DNA of 64,000 nt from SCGC-AAA076-P13 sp905478035. Its GTDB lineage: Bacteria; Pseudomonadota; Gammaproteobacteria; Magnimaribacterales; D2472. Location: the NCBI GenBank assembly GCA_943846785.1, contig OX044367.1, positions 1,116,001 through 1,180,000 of the forward strand. Direction: 5' to 3'. A model generated the notes under the pieces. That model was not told the DNA's origin. It made no database searches and saw only the letters and a program-made list of their open reading frames with translations. Shown piece after piece: positions 35,217 through 45,217 of this stretch; the stretch's first letter is position 1; each line of letters begins with the position of its first letter. The position numbers and the translations under genes are program-made.

Positions 35217-36624
35217 AGCTTGAAATCTTCATTGATTTTATTTTGGTTTTTGTAGCATTGAGAATATTCTGACTTTCAGTATCATCTCTTTCATCAAGTA
35301 ATTTTTCTATTTGCGCAAGAGATTTATCTATTGAACCCCATGGACCATCTGTTCCATTTCTTTCATAAATAAGATCTTGATATCTTTTTGCAATATCATT
35401 TGGAATATCTACAGAATATTCATTACAAATAATTCTTTCAGCAAATAACCTTAATCTTTCATCCTCAAAATTTCTAGAAATTCTTATTAGTTGATTGAGG
35501 TCTGAAGATAAGTGAAACTCTTGCATCAGATCTTTGTCTTTATATGATGGGAAACCACCCGAATATATTGTTCCCTCAATATATTCTGATTCAGGAAAAC
35601 TCATCATTCTATCTTCCATTGCCTGAGATACTTTTTGTTGAAAATCTTTATCATTTCTAACAACTTCAGCCCTTCTTTGTAACTCAGAAAACTCAATATC
35701 AAAGATTTCTTTATTATTTAGAAATTTATGAGAACAAACAGGAATTGTTTTATTAATTTTATATTTTTTTAGGGGGCCATCTCTTCCTTTTGACTGAACT
35801 AGTTTATTTATCTCAGTGAAATCTAGCTCTAAGATATCATCTGGATCATAACTTAAATCATAAAAAACTATTTCATTTGGCCTCGAAGCATCTCCTCCAC
35901 ATAAAACAACTGGATATTTAAATGTATGTCTTCTATGTATTTCTCCAAGTGCTAAAAAGTCTTCAGAATAAAGCAATTCTTTAATGCCAGGTTTTGTTGA
36001 AATGTTTATAAAGGATTGAAAAACTTCTGGTAATTTATCTTTAATAATCTTACACATCTCAATCATTAAATTACAGTCTGCTATAGCATCATGAGCATCT
36101 CCTGCATCTATTCCGTGTTCTATAGCTAAATGTTCAAGCTTATAACTTATTCCAGGACCGCCTTCGAATAGAGGCATAGATATTTCTTCAGAAAAGAAGG
36201 CTGCTATGTTGTGAATCATTAGCATTAAATCCAGCCTTCCATTCCCATTTGTATTTGTTGTGTATGGCTCCAGTAGATTCCAAAAAAACTGTCTTCTAAC
36301 TAGCTCTTCATCAAAAGCATGACCATTATAGGTAATAAATATTGAAGAACTCTTTGCCGACCATTCTTTCCACTGTATTTGAAGATCTTTCATCATTTGA
36401 TAATGAGATGTATTTGAGTTAAAGAGATCAACCTTCTTATTTGTAATCATTGCCATTGGCTGCGGTATAACCCAAGGCAAAGGAGCACACCCAATATTTT
36501 GTTCAGCAAGAGTATCTAAGGAATTATTTGTTAATACAGAACCGCATTGGAGAATTTGGCTAAAATCTTTTTGAATTCCAGTAGTTTCAGTATCATAAAA
36601 AACTAAATTTACTTCGTCAGTCAA
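35215..36624 (-). CDS. sbcB: Exodeoxyribonuclease I
   Basis: 3'-5' single-strand DNA exonuclease in repair and recombination. 469 residues, normal size. FYDTETTG near 9-16 is DEDD motif ExoI; YNGHAFDEELVRRQFF and AHDAIADCNLMIEM are the later motifs. SH3-like and C-terminal helical domains follow (RDGPLKKYKINK). The start appears to be TTG at 36624; no in-frame ATG precedes the catalytic motif. It begins 3 bp after the acyl-CoA dehydrogenase stop. Confidence 0.93.
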   Translation of the reverse strand: MTDEVNLVFYDTETTGIQKDFSQILQCGSVLTNNSLDTLAEQNIGCAPLPWVIPQPMAMITNKKVDLFNSNTSHYQMMKDLQIQWKEWSAKSSSIFITYNGHAFDEELVRRQFFWNLLEPYTTNTNGNGRLDLMLMIHNIAAFFSEEISMPLFEGGPGISYKLEHLAIEHGIDAGDAHDAIADCNLMIEMCKIIKDKLPEVFQSFINISTKPGIKELLYSEDFLALGEIHRRHTFKYPVVLCGGDASRPNEIVFYDLSYDPDDILELDFTEINKLVQSKGRDGPLKKYKINKTIPVCSHKFLNNKEIFDIEFSELQRRAEVVRNDKDFQQKVSQAMEDRMMSFPESEYIEGTIYSGGFPSYKDKDLMQEFHLSSDLNQLIRISRNFEDERLRLFAERIICNEYSVDIPNDIAKRYQDLIYERNGTDGPWGSIDKSLAQIEKLLDERDDTESQNILNATKTKIKSMKISS

Positions 36625-36627
36625 AAT

Positions 36628-37872
36628 TTAGCTTCTTGAAATATGAGAGGACTCTACGCCTGAATCTTTGACAATATATTTACCAAGTTCATGTCTTGCA
36701 ACTGCCCTTCTATGAACCTCATCTGGACCATCAGCGAGCCTTAATGTTCTCATATGAGCATACATTTGAGCAAGAGGATAGACCTGGGATACACCAGCTC
36801 CTCCATGCATTTGTATTGCTCTATCAAGCACATCGCAGCATACATTTGGAGCAACTACTTTTATTTGTGCAATTTCACTAGCTGCAACTTTATTTCCAAC
36901 AGTATCCATCATGTGTGCAGCCTTTAAAGTTAATAATCTTGCTTGGTCTATTTCAATTCTTGAATTAGCAATAATATCCATATTGCCACCTAGCTGGACT
37001 AAAGGCTTACCAAATGCAATTTTTTCCATTCCATGTTTACACATCATTTCCAATGCTCTTTCTGCTAAGCCAATCGCTCTCATACAATGATGAATTCTTC
37101 CAGGACCTAATCTTCCTTGAGCAATCTCAAAACCTCTTCCTTCTCCTAATAAAAGATTTTCCTTTGGAACTCTTACATTAGTAAATTTGATATGGCCATG
37201 GCCATGAGGAGCATCATCGTAACCAAAAACATGCATCATTTTTTGAATTTCTATACCTTCTGAGTTCATAGGAACTAAAATCTGAGATTGTCTTTGGTGT
37301 CTATTATTATCTGGGTTTGTTACACACATAAAAATAAGAATTTCGCATCTAGGATCGCCTGCTCCAGATGTCCACCATTTTTCACCATTAATTACATACT
37401 CATCACCATCAAGTACAGCTGAAGATGCAATATTCGTTGCATCTGAAGAGGCAACACCTGGTTCAGTCATTGCAAAAGCAGAACGAATATCACCATTTAG
37501 CAGCGGCTTTAAATATTTTTCTTTATGCTCTTCATTTCCATACCTCTCTAAAACTTCCATATTTCCAGTATCAGGAGCAGAACAATTAAATACCTCAGAA
37601 GCAATTCCATAAGCTCCCATTTTTTCAGCTAAATGTGCATATTCAAAGTTAGTTAAGCCGGCTCCATTCTCGCTCTCAGGTAAAAAAAGATTCCACAAAC
37701 CTGCCGCCTTTGCTTTAACCTTCATCTCTTCCATTATGGGTGGGACTACCCATGTACCATTCTCATCTTTAGATTGTTCATGATAAAGAGATTCATTATG
37801 AGCAATCTCTGCATGTATAAAGTCATCAACTCTTTTTATTAAATCTTCAGCAACCGGTCTTAATTCTGACAT
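36628..37872 (-). CDS. Acyl-CoA dehydrogenase family protein
   Basis: 414-residue FAD enzyme. FAMTEPGVASSDATN is the flavin-binding signature and the late QMHGGAGVSQVYPLAQMYAHMR the C-terminal signature. VINGEKWWTSGA and HRRAVARHELG also fit. The length and HVFGYDDAPHGHG loop resemble the ACAD10/11-like or medium-to-long chain types; substrate not determinable. Divergent from the LysR gene, which may regulate it. Confidence 0.88.
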   Translation of the reverse strand: MSELRPVAEDLIKRVDDFIHAEIAHNESLYHEQSKDENGTWVVPPIMEEMKVKAKAAGLWNLFLPESENGAGLTNFEYAHLAEKMGAYGIASEVFNCSAPDTGNMEVLERYGNEEHKEKYLKPLLNGDIRSAFAMTEPGVASSDATNIASSAVLDGDEYVINGEKWWTSGAGDPRCEILIFMCVTNPDNNRHQRQSQILVPMNSEGIEIQKMMHVFGYDDAPHGHGHIKFTNVRVPKENLLLGEGRGFEIAQGRLGPGRIHHCMRAIGLAERALEMMCKHGMEKIAFGKPLVQLGGNMDIIANSRIEIDQARLLTLKAAHMMDTVGNKVAASEIAQIKVVAPNVCCDVLDRAIQMHGGAGVSQVYPLAQMYAHMRTLRLADGPDEVHRRAVARHELGKYIVKDSGVESSHISRS

Positions 37873-38027
37873 TATTTAAATCTCCCTTTATATACTTATA
37901 TTTGTTAATATTATAAGTCTGATGAATAGTATCTTTATTGATTTAACTAATAATAACTTTATGTTAGCAACAAAGCTATATCAAAAAATGCAAAATATCA
38001 GATCAAATATATGTACAAGAGGTAAAT

Positions 38028-38930
38028 ATGAAAATTAGTTCTTTTGATTTGAACTTATTCGTGATTCTTAATGCTATTTATACTGAAGGTAGTCTTACCA
38101 AGGCAGCAGAAGTAGTGGGGATAACTCAGCCAGCAGTTAGTAATGCTCTATCTAGATTGAGAGAGAAGTTTAATGATGATCTTTTTATCAGAACTGGTTC
38201 TGGAATGGTCCCAACTCAGAAAACAGAAAATATAATAAAAGATATTCAAAATGCATTAACACTAATGCAACTAAGCGTTAATGAACCAGACACATTTGAT
38301 CCAAAAGTTTCAAAGAGAAAATTTAAACTTTCATTAGGAGATGTTTCTGAGGGAAGAGTTCTTCCGTTTATCATGAATGAGATAGATAAAAAAGCTCCAA
38401 ATGTAGCTCTTGGTAGTTATGCTTACAGCAGATCTGATCAAGTTCATGCACTTGCTACAAATAATTTAGATTTTGTAGTTGATCCAGTCATTCCTGCATC
38501 TAATGAAATTGATTCATATAAAGTATTTGAAGATGACTGGGTTGCAATGCATAGAGATGGGCATCATATTGCAAATATAGAAAATGTCACTATCGAAGAT
38601 ATCTTAAATCAAAGACATCTGCACGTCTCTAATAGAAGAAGAGGATTGCATTTAATTGATTTAGAATTAGATAAAATAGGATTTAGACGCGAAGTGGCTC
38701 TTCGCTGTCAACATTTCTTAATTGCTCCCCAAATATTAAGATCAACGGATCTTGTTTTAATGGGTACTAGAAGTTTTGCGATCGCTAATAATCTTCCTTT
38801 TATTGAGGTACCAATAGAAATACCCTCAATGGAGTATTTCTTGATATGGCATAAAAGTGATGAAGGAGATGGTGGTCACCTTTGGATGAAAGATCTTATC
38901 ATTAAGGCCTTTATAGACGCTAAAAAATAG
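38028..38930 (+). CDS. LysR-family transcriptional regulator
   Basis: 300 residues. The N-terminal winged helix-turn-helix (about 6-65) includes EGSLTKAAEVVGITQPAVSNALSRLR in separate helices; a type-2 periplasmic-binding-like effector domain follows from about 95. AGAGGT lies 5 bases before the ATG. The 155-bp gap to the divergent acyl-CoA dehydrogenase is the natural place for its operator. Effector unknown. Confidence 0.9.
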   Translation: MKISSFDLNLFVILNAIYTEGSLTKAAEVVGITQPAVSNALSRLREKFNDDLFIRTGSGMVPTQKTENIIKDIQNALTLMQLSVNEPDTFDPKVSKRKFKLSLGDVSEGRVLPFIMNEIDKKAPNVALGSYAYSRSDQVHALATNNLDFVVDPVIPASNEIDSYKVFEDDWVAMHRDGHHIANIENVTIEDILNQRHLHVSNRRRGLHLIDLELDKIGFRREVALRCQHFLIAPQILRSTDLVLMGTRSFAIANNLPFIEVPIEIPSMEYFLIWHKSDEGDGGHLWMKDLIIKAFIDAKK

Positions 38931-38933
38931 TTT

Positions 38934-39731
38934 TTAACCTAGGTTATGCCCAGCTGTTTTTACTAAACCACCATCAGATGTAATCGTCTCACCAACAGTA
39001 TAAGCTCCTGCTCTAGAACATAAAAATATTGCAAGACCAGCTATATCTTCAGGCGTACCAACTCTCTTCCTTGGGTTAGCGTCTGCTATAAAAGAATAAT
39101 CAGAATTAACTGCAGAACCAAGCATAGCACTCGGATAAGGGCCTGGAGCAATAGCATTTACAAGTATATCTTCCTTCACAAGCTTATTAGCAAGAACTCT
39201 TGTTAAATGATGAACGGCAGCCTTAGATGTGCTGTATGAATAAGTTTCAAAAGCTGGAACATTCAGCCCATCAATAGATCCTATATTTATAACTCTTGAG
39301 GGATCATCAATTGTTGCATTTGTTTTTAGAAGTGATTTAAGTTTTTGAGTTAAAAAGAAAATACTTTTTACATTAAGATCCATTACTTTATCCCAGCCTG
39401 TCTCGGAAAAATCCTCTAAAGGCTCTCCCCAAGCTGCACCGGCATTATTGATTAAAAAATCAATACCCTTTTCTTTTTCTGTAATTTGTTGAGTGAAATA
39501 ATCCATACCTTCTAAAGTACTAAGATCGCATGGTATAGCAATACATTCACCGTTATATTTCTCAGAAAGTTCTTTTGCTTTTTCCATAAGAGCAGGTGCT
39601 TTTCTAGCAGAAATATAAACTTTAGCACCATTAGCTAAAAAGCCTGATGTAATCATTTCTCCAATTCCTCTTGAGCCACCAGTAACAACTACAACCTTCC
39701 CACTTACATCAAATAATTTATTAATTTCCAT
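38934..39731 (-). CDS. Short-chain dehydrogenase/reductase
   Basis: 265 residues with a Rossmann fold. TGGSRGIGEMI near 18-28 is the cofactor site, NNAGAAW the structural motif, and YSYSTSKAAVHH the catalytic Tyr-x3-Lys. The C-terminal VGETITSDGG fits classical SDRs of the FabG type. It is tail-to-tail with the LysR gene (3 bp gap). Substrate unknown; an acyl-chain or alcohol role is plausible near an acyl-CoA dehydrogenase. Confidence 0.88.
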   Translation of the reverse strand: MEINKLFDVSGKVVVVTGGSRGIGEMITSGFLANGAKVYISARKAPALMEKAKELSEKYNGECIAIPCDLSTLEGMDYFTQQITEKEKGIDFLINNAGAAWGEPLEDFSETGWDKVMDLNVKSIFFLTQKLKSLLKTNATIDDPSRVINIGSIDGLNVPAFETYSYSTSKAAVHHLTRVLANKLVKEDILVNAIAPGPYPSAMLGSAVNSDYSFIADANPRKRVGTPEDIAGLAIFLCSRAGAYTVGETITSDGGLVKTAGHNLG

Positions 39732-39867
39732 GTTTTATACCCTTATAAATTTTTAAATAAAACATTATATATTGCATTTTTTATATTACTACCAACTGAA
39801 AATAATAGTATTTAGGAATAATTGAACTAAATTATATTAATGACATTCCTCTGATGTAAAATAAGCT

Positions 39868-40815
39868 ATGTTTATAATTCACTTATTGGCTCTTTTATTA
39901 TCAATAGCTGTATTGGTATGGGGTGCCGATAAATTTGTAGATAATTCCTCGCTTCTAGCAAAAAATCTTGGAATGAGCGAACTTGCAATTGGTTTGACTA
40001 TTGTTGCACTTGGAACTTCTGCTCCTGAAATTTTTGTTGGCATATCATCTGTCATTAACAACAGTGAAGAACTTGCTATGGGTGCTGTAGTGGGTTCAAA
40101 TATATCAAATATAGCTCTTATTTTTGGAGTTTCTTGCATAGGAATAAGTATTAAGCCATCTAAAACCGCCCTAATACAATTTTTACCTTTTTTTCTTGGA
40201 GCAATTTTATTAGGATTGAGTTTGCAAGACTTGAGAATCAGCACAAATGAAAGCGTCCTGTTTGTATTATTATTTTTTATATTTTTATACATAACCTATA
40301 AATTTAGATCTTCAGAAAATTTAAATGAGCAGTTTGAAAAAAATATTGAAATTAAAGGTACTCTTTTATTTCTTACAATTGGTTTAATGGCTTTAATTGG
40401 AGGATCTCATTTTGCAGTTATACATGCTGAAATACTTGCAAAAATGCTTAATGTTCCTCAATTAATAATAGGTTTAACTATTATTGCAATAGGTACAAGT
40501 CTTCCCGAGTTAGCAGCAACCGTATCTGCAATATCTAAGAACAAAAATGACATGGTTATTGGAAATGTTATTGGTTCAAATGTAATGAATATAGCCCTAG
40601 TCGTTCCAATAATTGGATTCTTTTCAAATACAACATTGCATGCAAGTATTTATACAAGAGATTTCTTTGTAATGTTTGTTGCTAGCATTCTATTTATAAT
40701 AGTTGCATCAATGTATTCATCTAAGCTTTTTGGGATAAAAACTATAAGACTGATAGGATGCGTTTTTGTATTAGGATATTTAGGATATATTCTGAATATT
40801 AGTAATTTGATTTAG
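39868..40815 (+). CDS. Calcium/sodium exchanger, CaCA family (YrbG-like)
   Basis: 315 residues, ten helices in two inverted repeats. The ion-site repeats are ALGTSAPEIFVGISS near 47-61 and AIGTSLPELAATVSA near 208-222, with GAVVGSNISNIALIFG and GNVIGSNVMNIALVVP after each. Expected to exchange cytoplasmic calcium for sodium. The end overlaps the convergent membrane-protein gene by 17 bp. Confidence 0.9.
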   Translation: MFIIHLLALLLSIAVLVWGADKFVDNSSLLAKNLGMSELAIGLTIVALGTSAPEIFVGISSVINNSEELAMGAVVGSNISNIALIFGVSCIGISIKPSKTALIQFLPFFLGAILLGLSLQDLRISTNESVLFVLLFFIFLYITYKFRSSENLNEQFEKNIEIKGTLLFLTIGLMALIGGSHFAVIHAEILAKMLNVPQLIIGLTIIAIGTSLPELAATVSAISKNKNDMVIGNVIGSNVMNIALVVPIIGFFSNTTLHASIYTRDFFVMFVASILFIIVASMYSSKLFGIKTIRLIGCVFVLGYLGYILNISNLI

Positions 40816-41221
40816 ATTTATTAAGTGCCGTCAAAAAACTTATGCCTATAATTACTGCACATATCTCGAATATAAAAAAGCTGTTATAGAAAGTTGGCAT
40901 ACCTGGTAAAAAAGATGATATTAACCTTCCAGAAGCAATGGAACCTGTTAACAATGTCAAGAATTTTATACTAAATATCCCAATGCTTTCTCTAAAAATT
41001 CCTATTAGGCACATTATTCCTATTCCTAAATTCAAACCACCATATATACCAGCTATTTCAGAATAACCAATTTCAGAGGCAACCTTTAGCCCAACCGCTT
41101 CTTGAAAGGACGGTATAGAAGTTTCACTTGCTACTATAATGGGATCAAGAACTGCCCATATTCCAATTAAGAAATAAGTAATTCCCATAAACAATAAATA
41201 TAATCTTATTAACCAAATCAT
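40799..41221 (-). CDS. DUF4345-like membrane protein
   Basis: About 140 residues with four helices, starting at the ATG at 41221, which has GAGGA five bases upstream. Features such as GITYFLIGIWAVLDP and EIAGIYGGLNLGIGI suggest a DUF4345-like family. A longer in-frame start 51 bases upstream lacks a ribosome site. Function unknown. Divergent from the thioredoxin-like gene. Confidence 0.6.
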   Translation of the reverse strand: MIWLIRLYLLFMGITYFLIGIWAVLDPIIVASETSIPSFQEAVGLKVASEIGYSEIAGIYGGLNLGIGIMCLIGIFRESIGIFSIKFLTLLTGSIASGRLISSFLPGMPTFYNSFFIFEICAVIIGISFLTALNKSKSNY

Positions 41222-41295
41222 TTGAATCCTCGTTAAGGACATTATTGCAATAACTACAATAAATCTCCACAATGTTCTTTTAATATTAAACCAAC

Positions 41296-41799
41296 ATGAT
41301 TAAAAAACAATTTAAAAACATATCATCTGTATTTGCTCTAATTATGACAATAAATTTAACCTCTGGAACAATTCAACTTTCATCAAATGATCAACTCAGT
41401 ATTCCCTTGCCACTTCCATATAATGGCTCTATTTATTCTGAGGACGATGTTAAAGATTTTATGGATTCTACGATCAAACAATCCAAACAACCAGTAATTA
41501 TATTTGGAGGTAACTGGTGTCCAGATTGCAGAATATTAGATGGAACATTACAAATACCAACAATTAATAAGTTTATGAAGACTCATTATAAAATAATGCA
41601 TATTGATGTTGGTAGATATGATAAAAATATGGAACTGATGAGCTTTTTTGAAATTGATAAAGAAAAAGGAGTTCCAAGAGTTTTAGTCTTTGATAATAAG
41701 AAAAACTTGCTGAATAGCTCATCCACTAGGGAATGGACTACAGCAAGAGAAAGAAACTTTCAGGATATATTTGATTACTTCCAAAAATTAGTAATCTAA
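41296..41799 (+). CDS. Secreted thioredoxin-like protein (WCPDC)
   Basis: 167 residues with an N-terminal signal-like segment (about 1-30). The thioredoxin-fold motif is GGNWCPDCRILD, WCPDC at 74-78, and the cis-proline motif is KGVPRVLVFD. Resembles thioredoxin_7-type periplasmic proteins. Role unknown. Tail-to-tail with the AMP nucleosidase gene. Confidence 0.78.
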   Translation: MIKKQFKNISSVFALIMTINLTSGTIQLSSNDQLSIPLPLPYNGSIYSEDDVKDFMDSTIKQSKQPVIIFGGNWCPDCRILDGTLQIPTINKFMKTHYKIMHIDVGRYDKNMELMSFFEIDKEKGVPRVLVFDNKKNLLNSSSTREWTTARERNFQDIFDYFQKLVI

Positions 41800-41803
41800 T
41801 TCA

Positions 41804-42577
41804 CTAGTATTTGAAGTGCTTGATTTCTTCTCCGCTTTTACCTATATCTGTCATAGCCTTAATACCAATTTCAAGGTGTAAGTCTACCCACTTCTGTGTC
41901 ACTTGATGATCAGAAGTTTCAGTTTTGACCCCTTCTGGAGTTAAAGGAACATCAGAAACTAATAGCAATGCGCCTCTTGCAATCTCATTAAAATGACCAA
42001 CAGAAAAAACAGTTGCTGTTTCCATGTCAACACCAATAGCAGTTGTTTTTTTTAGTCTCTTTAAAAACCGCTTATCATGCTCCCAAACTCTTCTATTGGT
42101 TGTAAATATTACTCCTGTCCTATAATCACTTTTCTTTTCAATAATTATATCGGAGACAAATTTGTGAAGTTTAAAAGAAGGTAATGCAGGAACTTCAGGT
42201 GGAAAGTAATCATTTGAAGTTCCATCACCTCTTATTGCACCTATGGGCAAAATAAAATTTCCTATCTCTGAAGAATTCTTTAGTCCGCCACACTTTCCTA
42301 GAAAAAGAACACCTTTGGGTTTTACTGCTACAAGTAAATCCATTATTGTGGCTGCATTTGGTGAGCCAATACCATAATTAATAATCGTTAAACCATCACT
42401 ATTTGTGGAGGCCTGCATAGCCCTTCCTTCACCATATATGTCACAGTTAAATCTATCAGCGAATTTATTAATGTAGTCTTTAAAATTTGTGATTAAAATA
42501 TAATCACCAAACATTTCTAGAGGCATTCCTGTATATCTTGGAAGCCAGTTTTTTGCTATTTCTAATTTAGTATCCAT
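41804..42577 (-). CDS. AMP nucleosidase (short form)
   Basis: Splits AMP to adenine and ribose 5-phosphate. 257 residues of the PNP/UDP phosphorylase fold. INYGIGSPNAATIMDLL, LFLGKCGGLKNS and IGVDMETATVFSVG are typical of the short AMP nucleosidase family rather than of MTA nucleosidase. The E. coli enzyme has an extra N-terminal domain missing here, as in the short form. Physiological role may be adenylate balance. Confidence 0.82.
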   Translation of the reverse strand: MDTKLEIAKNWLPRYTGMPLEMFGDYILITNFKDYINKFADRFNCDIYGEGRAMQASTNSDGLTIINYGIGSPNAATIMDLLVAVKPKGVLFLGKCGGLKNSSEIGNFILPIGAIRGDGTSNDYFPPEVPALPSFKLHKFVSDIIIEKKSDYRTGVIFTTNRRVWEHDKRFLKRLKKTTAIGVDMETATVFSVGHFNEIARGALLLVSDVPLTPEGVKTETSDHQVTQKWVDLHLEIGIKAMTDIGKSGEEIKHFKY

Positions 42578-42611
42578 TTTTTATTATAGCTTAGAATTTA
42601 AATTGGTAAAA

Positions 42612-43886
42612 TCAATCAAACTGCTTATCAGTACTTGAAAAAAATAGATAAAAAATACCGCCAAATATCAACATATATGAGCATATATGAAATATTAATG
42701 TCCAAGAGTTTGTTAAATCTAGAATAAATCCTGCTACTAATGGACCAATGACTGCAGCAGTCATGCCCAAGCTTCCAGCTATTCCAACCAATGCCCCAGT
42801 GTATTTTGGACCTAAATCAGCATGATTAACACCAAATCCACCAGCTGCGATTCCTGTACAAATATTTGTTGCACACAATAGAGAAATTATAAACAAATGT
42901 GATTCTTGAAATGGTATTAAAAATAGACAAAAGGCAGATCCAAAAAAACCAATAGAATTAACAGCTTTTCGTACTTTAATAACTTGATACTTTTTCTTTA
43001 TAAGATTATCTGCTAAAAATCCTCCTGCTATCAAAGATATTACTGAAAAAAAACTTGGAATTAAGATTAGTAGTATAAAGATCCTTGAATCTAGACTTAT
43101 CCCTAAGCCTCCAAGAGAGGTAGGGCTGTTAACAAATTTTGGTAAATAAGATAAAAAGGTAAATAAAGCCCAGTTATGACAAAAGGTAGCCACTGTGATG
43201 GCTAAAAATGGAAGATTTTTTAGTAACCTTAAAATAGAAATTTTTGGTGCTGAAGAATTTGTGGGTGCTTTTTCAATTATTAATTCAAGTTCTTTGTGAG
43301 ATATATTTTTATGATCAGATGGGTAAGATGTGATGTCTCTCTGCCAAAAAAAGAACCAAATCACACCTAACATGCCAAATGAATAAAATACCCATTCCCA
43401 AGAGTAACTAGCAATAATTAAAGTTGTTACAAGATATCCAAAAACAGTACCCACAGAGATGCCGCTATTTGTAATTGCAATTGATCGAGTTCTTTCTTCA
43501 AATGGAATCCATCTAGCATATAAGGCATGCCAAGATGGAAAGGTTACGCCCTCACCAAGACCCATTAAAACTCTTATTATTAGAATTGCAAAAAAACCAT
43601 TATATGCAAATACTGGAGTTAAAACTGTGAATAATGACCAAAGAAGAAGTCCGTAACCAAGAACAATTTTCCCACCATATCTGTCAGCCAAAAAGCCTCC
43701 AATTGTCATAGTAAAAATATAGCCCAGATAAAAAGAAGAAAAAATAATACCGACTTGTGATTCACTCCAGCCAAACTGCTCTTGCATTGGTATAATAGCA
43801 ACCGAAATATTTACTCTATCTATATAGCAAATAAAGACTGCCAAGAATGACATAAAAACAACTCTGAATCTGACAGGTATTTGCAT
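42612..43886 (-). CDS. MFS transporter, anion:cation symporter (ACS)-like
   Basis: 424 residues, twelve helices. CYIDRVNISVAI near 20-31 and GGFLADRYGGK in loop 2-3 are ACS signatures, with RVLMGLGEGVTFPSWHALYARW in helix 4 as in sialate/tartrate and glucarate transporters. Probably imports an organic anion. The substrate is unknown. No neighbouring catabolic genes give a hint. Confidence 0.85.
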   Translation of the reverse strand: MQIPVRFRVVFMSFLAVFICYIDRVNISVAIIPMQEQFGWSESQVGIIFSSFYLGYIFTMTIGGFLADRYGGKIVLGYGLLLWSLFTVLTPVFAYNGFFAILIIRVLMGLGEGVTFPSWHALYARWIPFEERTRSIAITNSGISVGTVFGYLVTTLIIASYSWEWVFYSFGMLGVIWFFFWQRDITSYPSDHKNISHKELELIIEKAPTNSSAPKISILRLLKNLPFLAITVATFCHNWALFTFLSYLPKFVNSPTSLGGLGISLDSRIFILLILIPSFFSVISLIAGGFLADNLIKKKYQVIKVRKAVNSIGFFGSAFCLFLIPFQESHLFIISLLCATNICTGIAAGGFGVNHADLGPKYTGALVGIAGSLGMTAAVIGPLVAGFILDLTNSWTLIFHICSYMLIFGGIFYLFFSSTDKQFD

Positions 43887-43933
43887 AAACTACATATCCA
43901 ATAAAACTATTAAATTATAGTAGCTTATAAATT

Positions 43934-45217
43934 TTATTTTTGCTTTTTAAGTCTCTTCTCTAATAAATTGAGATTAAGATTCCCTGGAGAGCCCATGGAA
44001 TGATTTAGAGACTTTGTTTCAGTTAATAAAGAATGGTCATCAGAATTCTTTACTAGGCTGTATGCATCTCTAAAAGGAACTCCATCTGAAACAAGTGAAT
44101 AGACCTTGTCAGTCATTTTCATTTCATTATCTATATATTTATTTGAGTTGTTTGTGTTTATCTTAATTGTCTTTAGTAAAGCAGGAATAATATCCAATGA
44201 TTTAAATGATGTATTAAAACCATGAACTAGACTTCTTTTAGTTAATTGAAGGTCTCTATGATAACCACTAGGAAGAGACAATAAGTTTTCAAGCTCTGAT
44301 GAAAAGCCAGCTAGAATTGAATAATTCGCTCTAAGTATTTCTATAACATCTGGATTATGTTTGTTAGGCATAATCGATGATCCTGTTGAATACTTGCTAT
44401 CAATAGATAATAAATTAAATTCTTGTGATAAAAATAAACTCATATCCCATGAAAATTTTCTTATATCTAACATAGATTGCTTCAAGGTATTAAGTATCTG
44501 CATCTCATACTTACCCCTACTATTCTGAACATATAAACTATTTAGCTGAGTTCTACTAAAGCCTAATTCCTTGGTTACCAGGTCTCTATTTAATGGAATT
44601 GCAACACCATATCCTGCAGCGCTACCTAATGGGTTTGAATCAATCCAATCAATAGTATTATTAATTAGATCTCCATTATCAATGAAGGATTCGGCATATG
44701 AAGAAAACCATAATCCCCATGATGAAGGCATGGCTCTTTGAAGATGCGTATATCCTGGCATTGGTAAATCTTTATGTTTCTTTGCTAAATTTAAAAAAGT
44801 TTCGGCAATTAATTTATTCTTTGTTTTAAATTCAATAAGATTTTTTTTAGCGAATAATCTCATTGCTACCATTACCTGGTCATTTCTACTTCTGCCTGTA
44901 TGAACTTTTTTTCCAAGATCGCCAAGCTCATTAATCAAATAGAACTCAATAGCTGAGTGGCAATCTTCATATTTATCAGTTAATTTAAATTTTCCATCAA
45001 TAAAGTTCTTTCTAAGGGTTTTAAGAGATTTATTTAACTTTAACAGTTCATTTTTTTTAATTACTCCTATGGACTGAAGGCCTTTTACATGGGCCAAAGA
45101 AGCATCAACATCATAAATAAATAAAAATTTATCTAACTCTATATCTTCTCCAGCTAAAAAAGACGTTATGTCCTTTGATATTTTATTTTTTTTGTTATTC
45201 CATAATTTTTTATTCAT
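43934..45217 (-). CDS. argH: Argininosuccinate lyase
   Basis: Last step of arginine synthesis, splitting argininosuccinate to arginine and fumarate. 427 residues, slightly shorter than usual. GSSIMPNKHNPDVIE is the fumarase-superfamily signature, TGRSRNDQVM and GYTHLQRAMPSSWG complete the active site. It overlaps argC by 8 bp and is the last gene of the arg operon. Confidence 0.96.
   Translation of the reverse strand: MNKKLWNNKKNKISKDITSFLAGEDIELDKFLFIYDVDASLAHVKGLQSIGVIKKNELLKLNKSLKTLRKNFIDGKFKLTDKYEDCHSAIEFYLINELGDLGKKVHTGRSRNDQVMVAMRLFAKKNLIEFKTKNKLIAETFLNLAKKHKDLPMPGYTHLQRAMPSSWGLWFSSYAESFIDNGDLINNTIDWIDSNPLGSAAGYGVAIPLNRDLVTKELGFSRTQLNSLYVQNSRGKYEMQILNTLKQSMLDIRKFSWDMSLFLSQEFNLLSIDSKYSTGSSIMPNKHNPDVIEILRANYSILAGFSSELENLLSLPSGYHRDLQLTKRSLVHGFNTSFKSLDIIPALLKTIKINTNNSNKYIDNEMKMTDKVYSLVSDGVPFRDAYSLVKNSDDHSLLTETKSLNHSMGSPGNLNLNLLEKRLKKQK

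Noticed and set aside
41242..41253. Palindrome TTATTGCAATAA as an operator between divergent genes
   Set aside because: Only 12 bp in very AT-rich DNA and not clearly placed against a promoter, so chance is likely.
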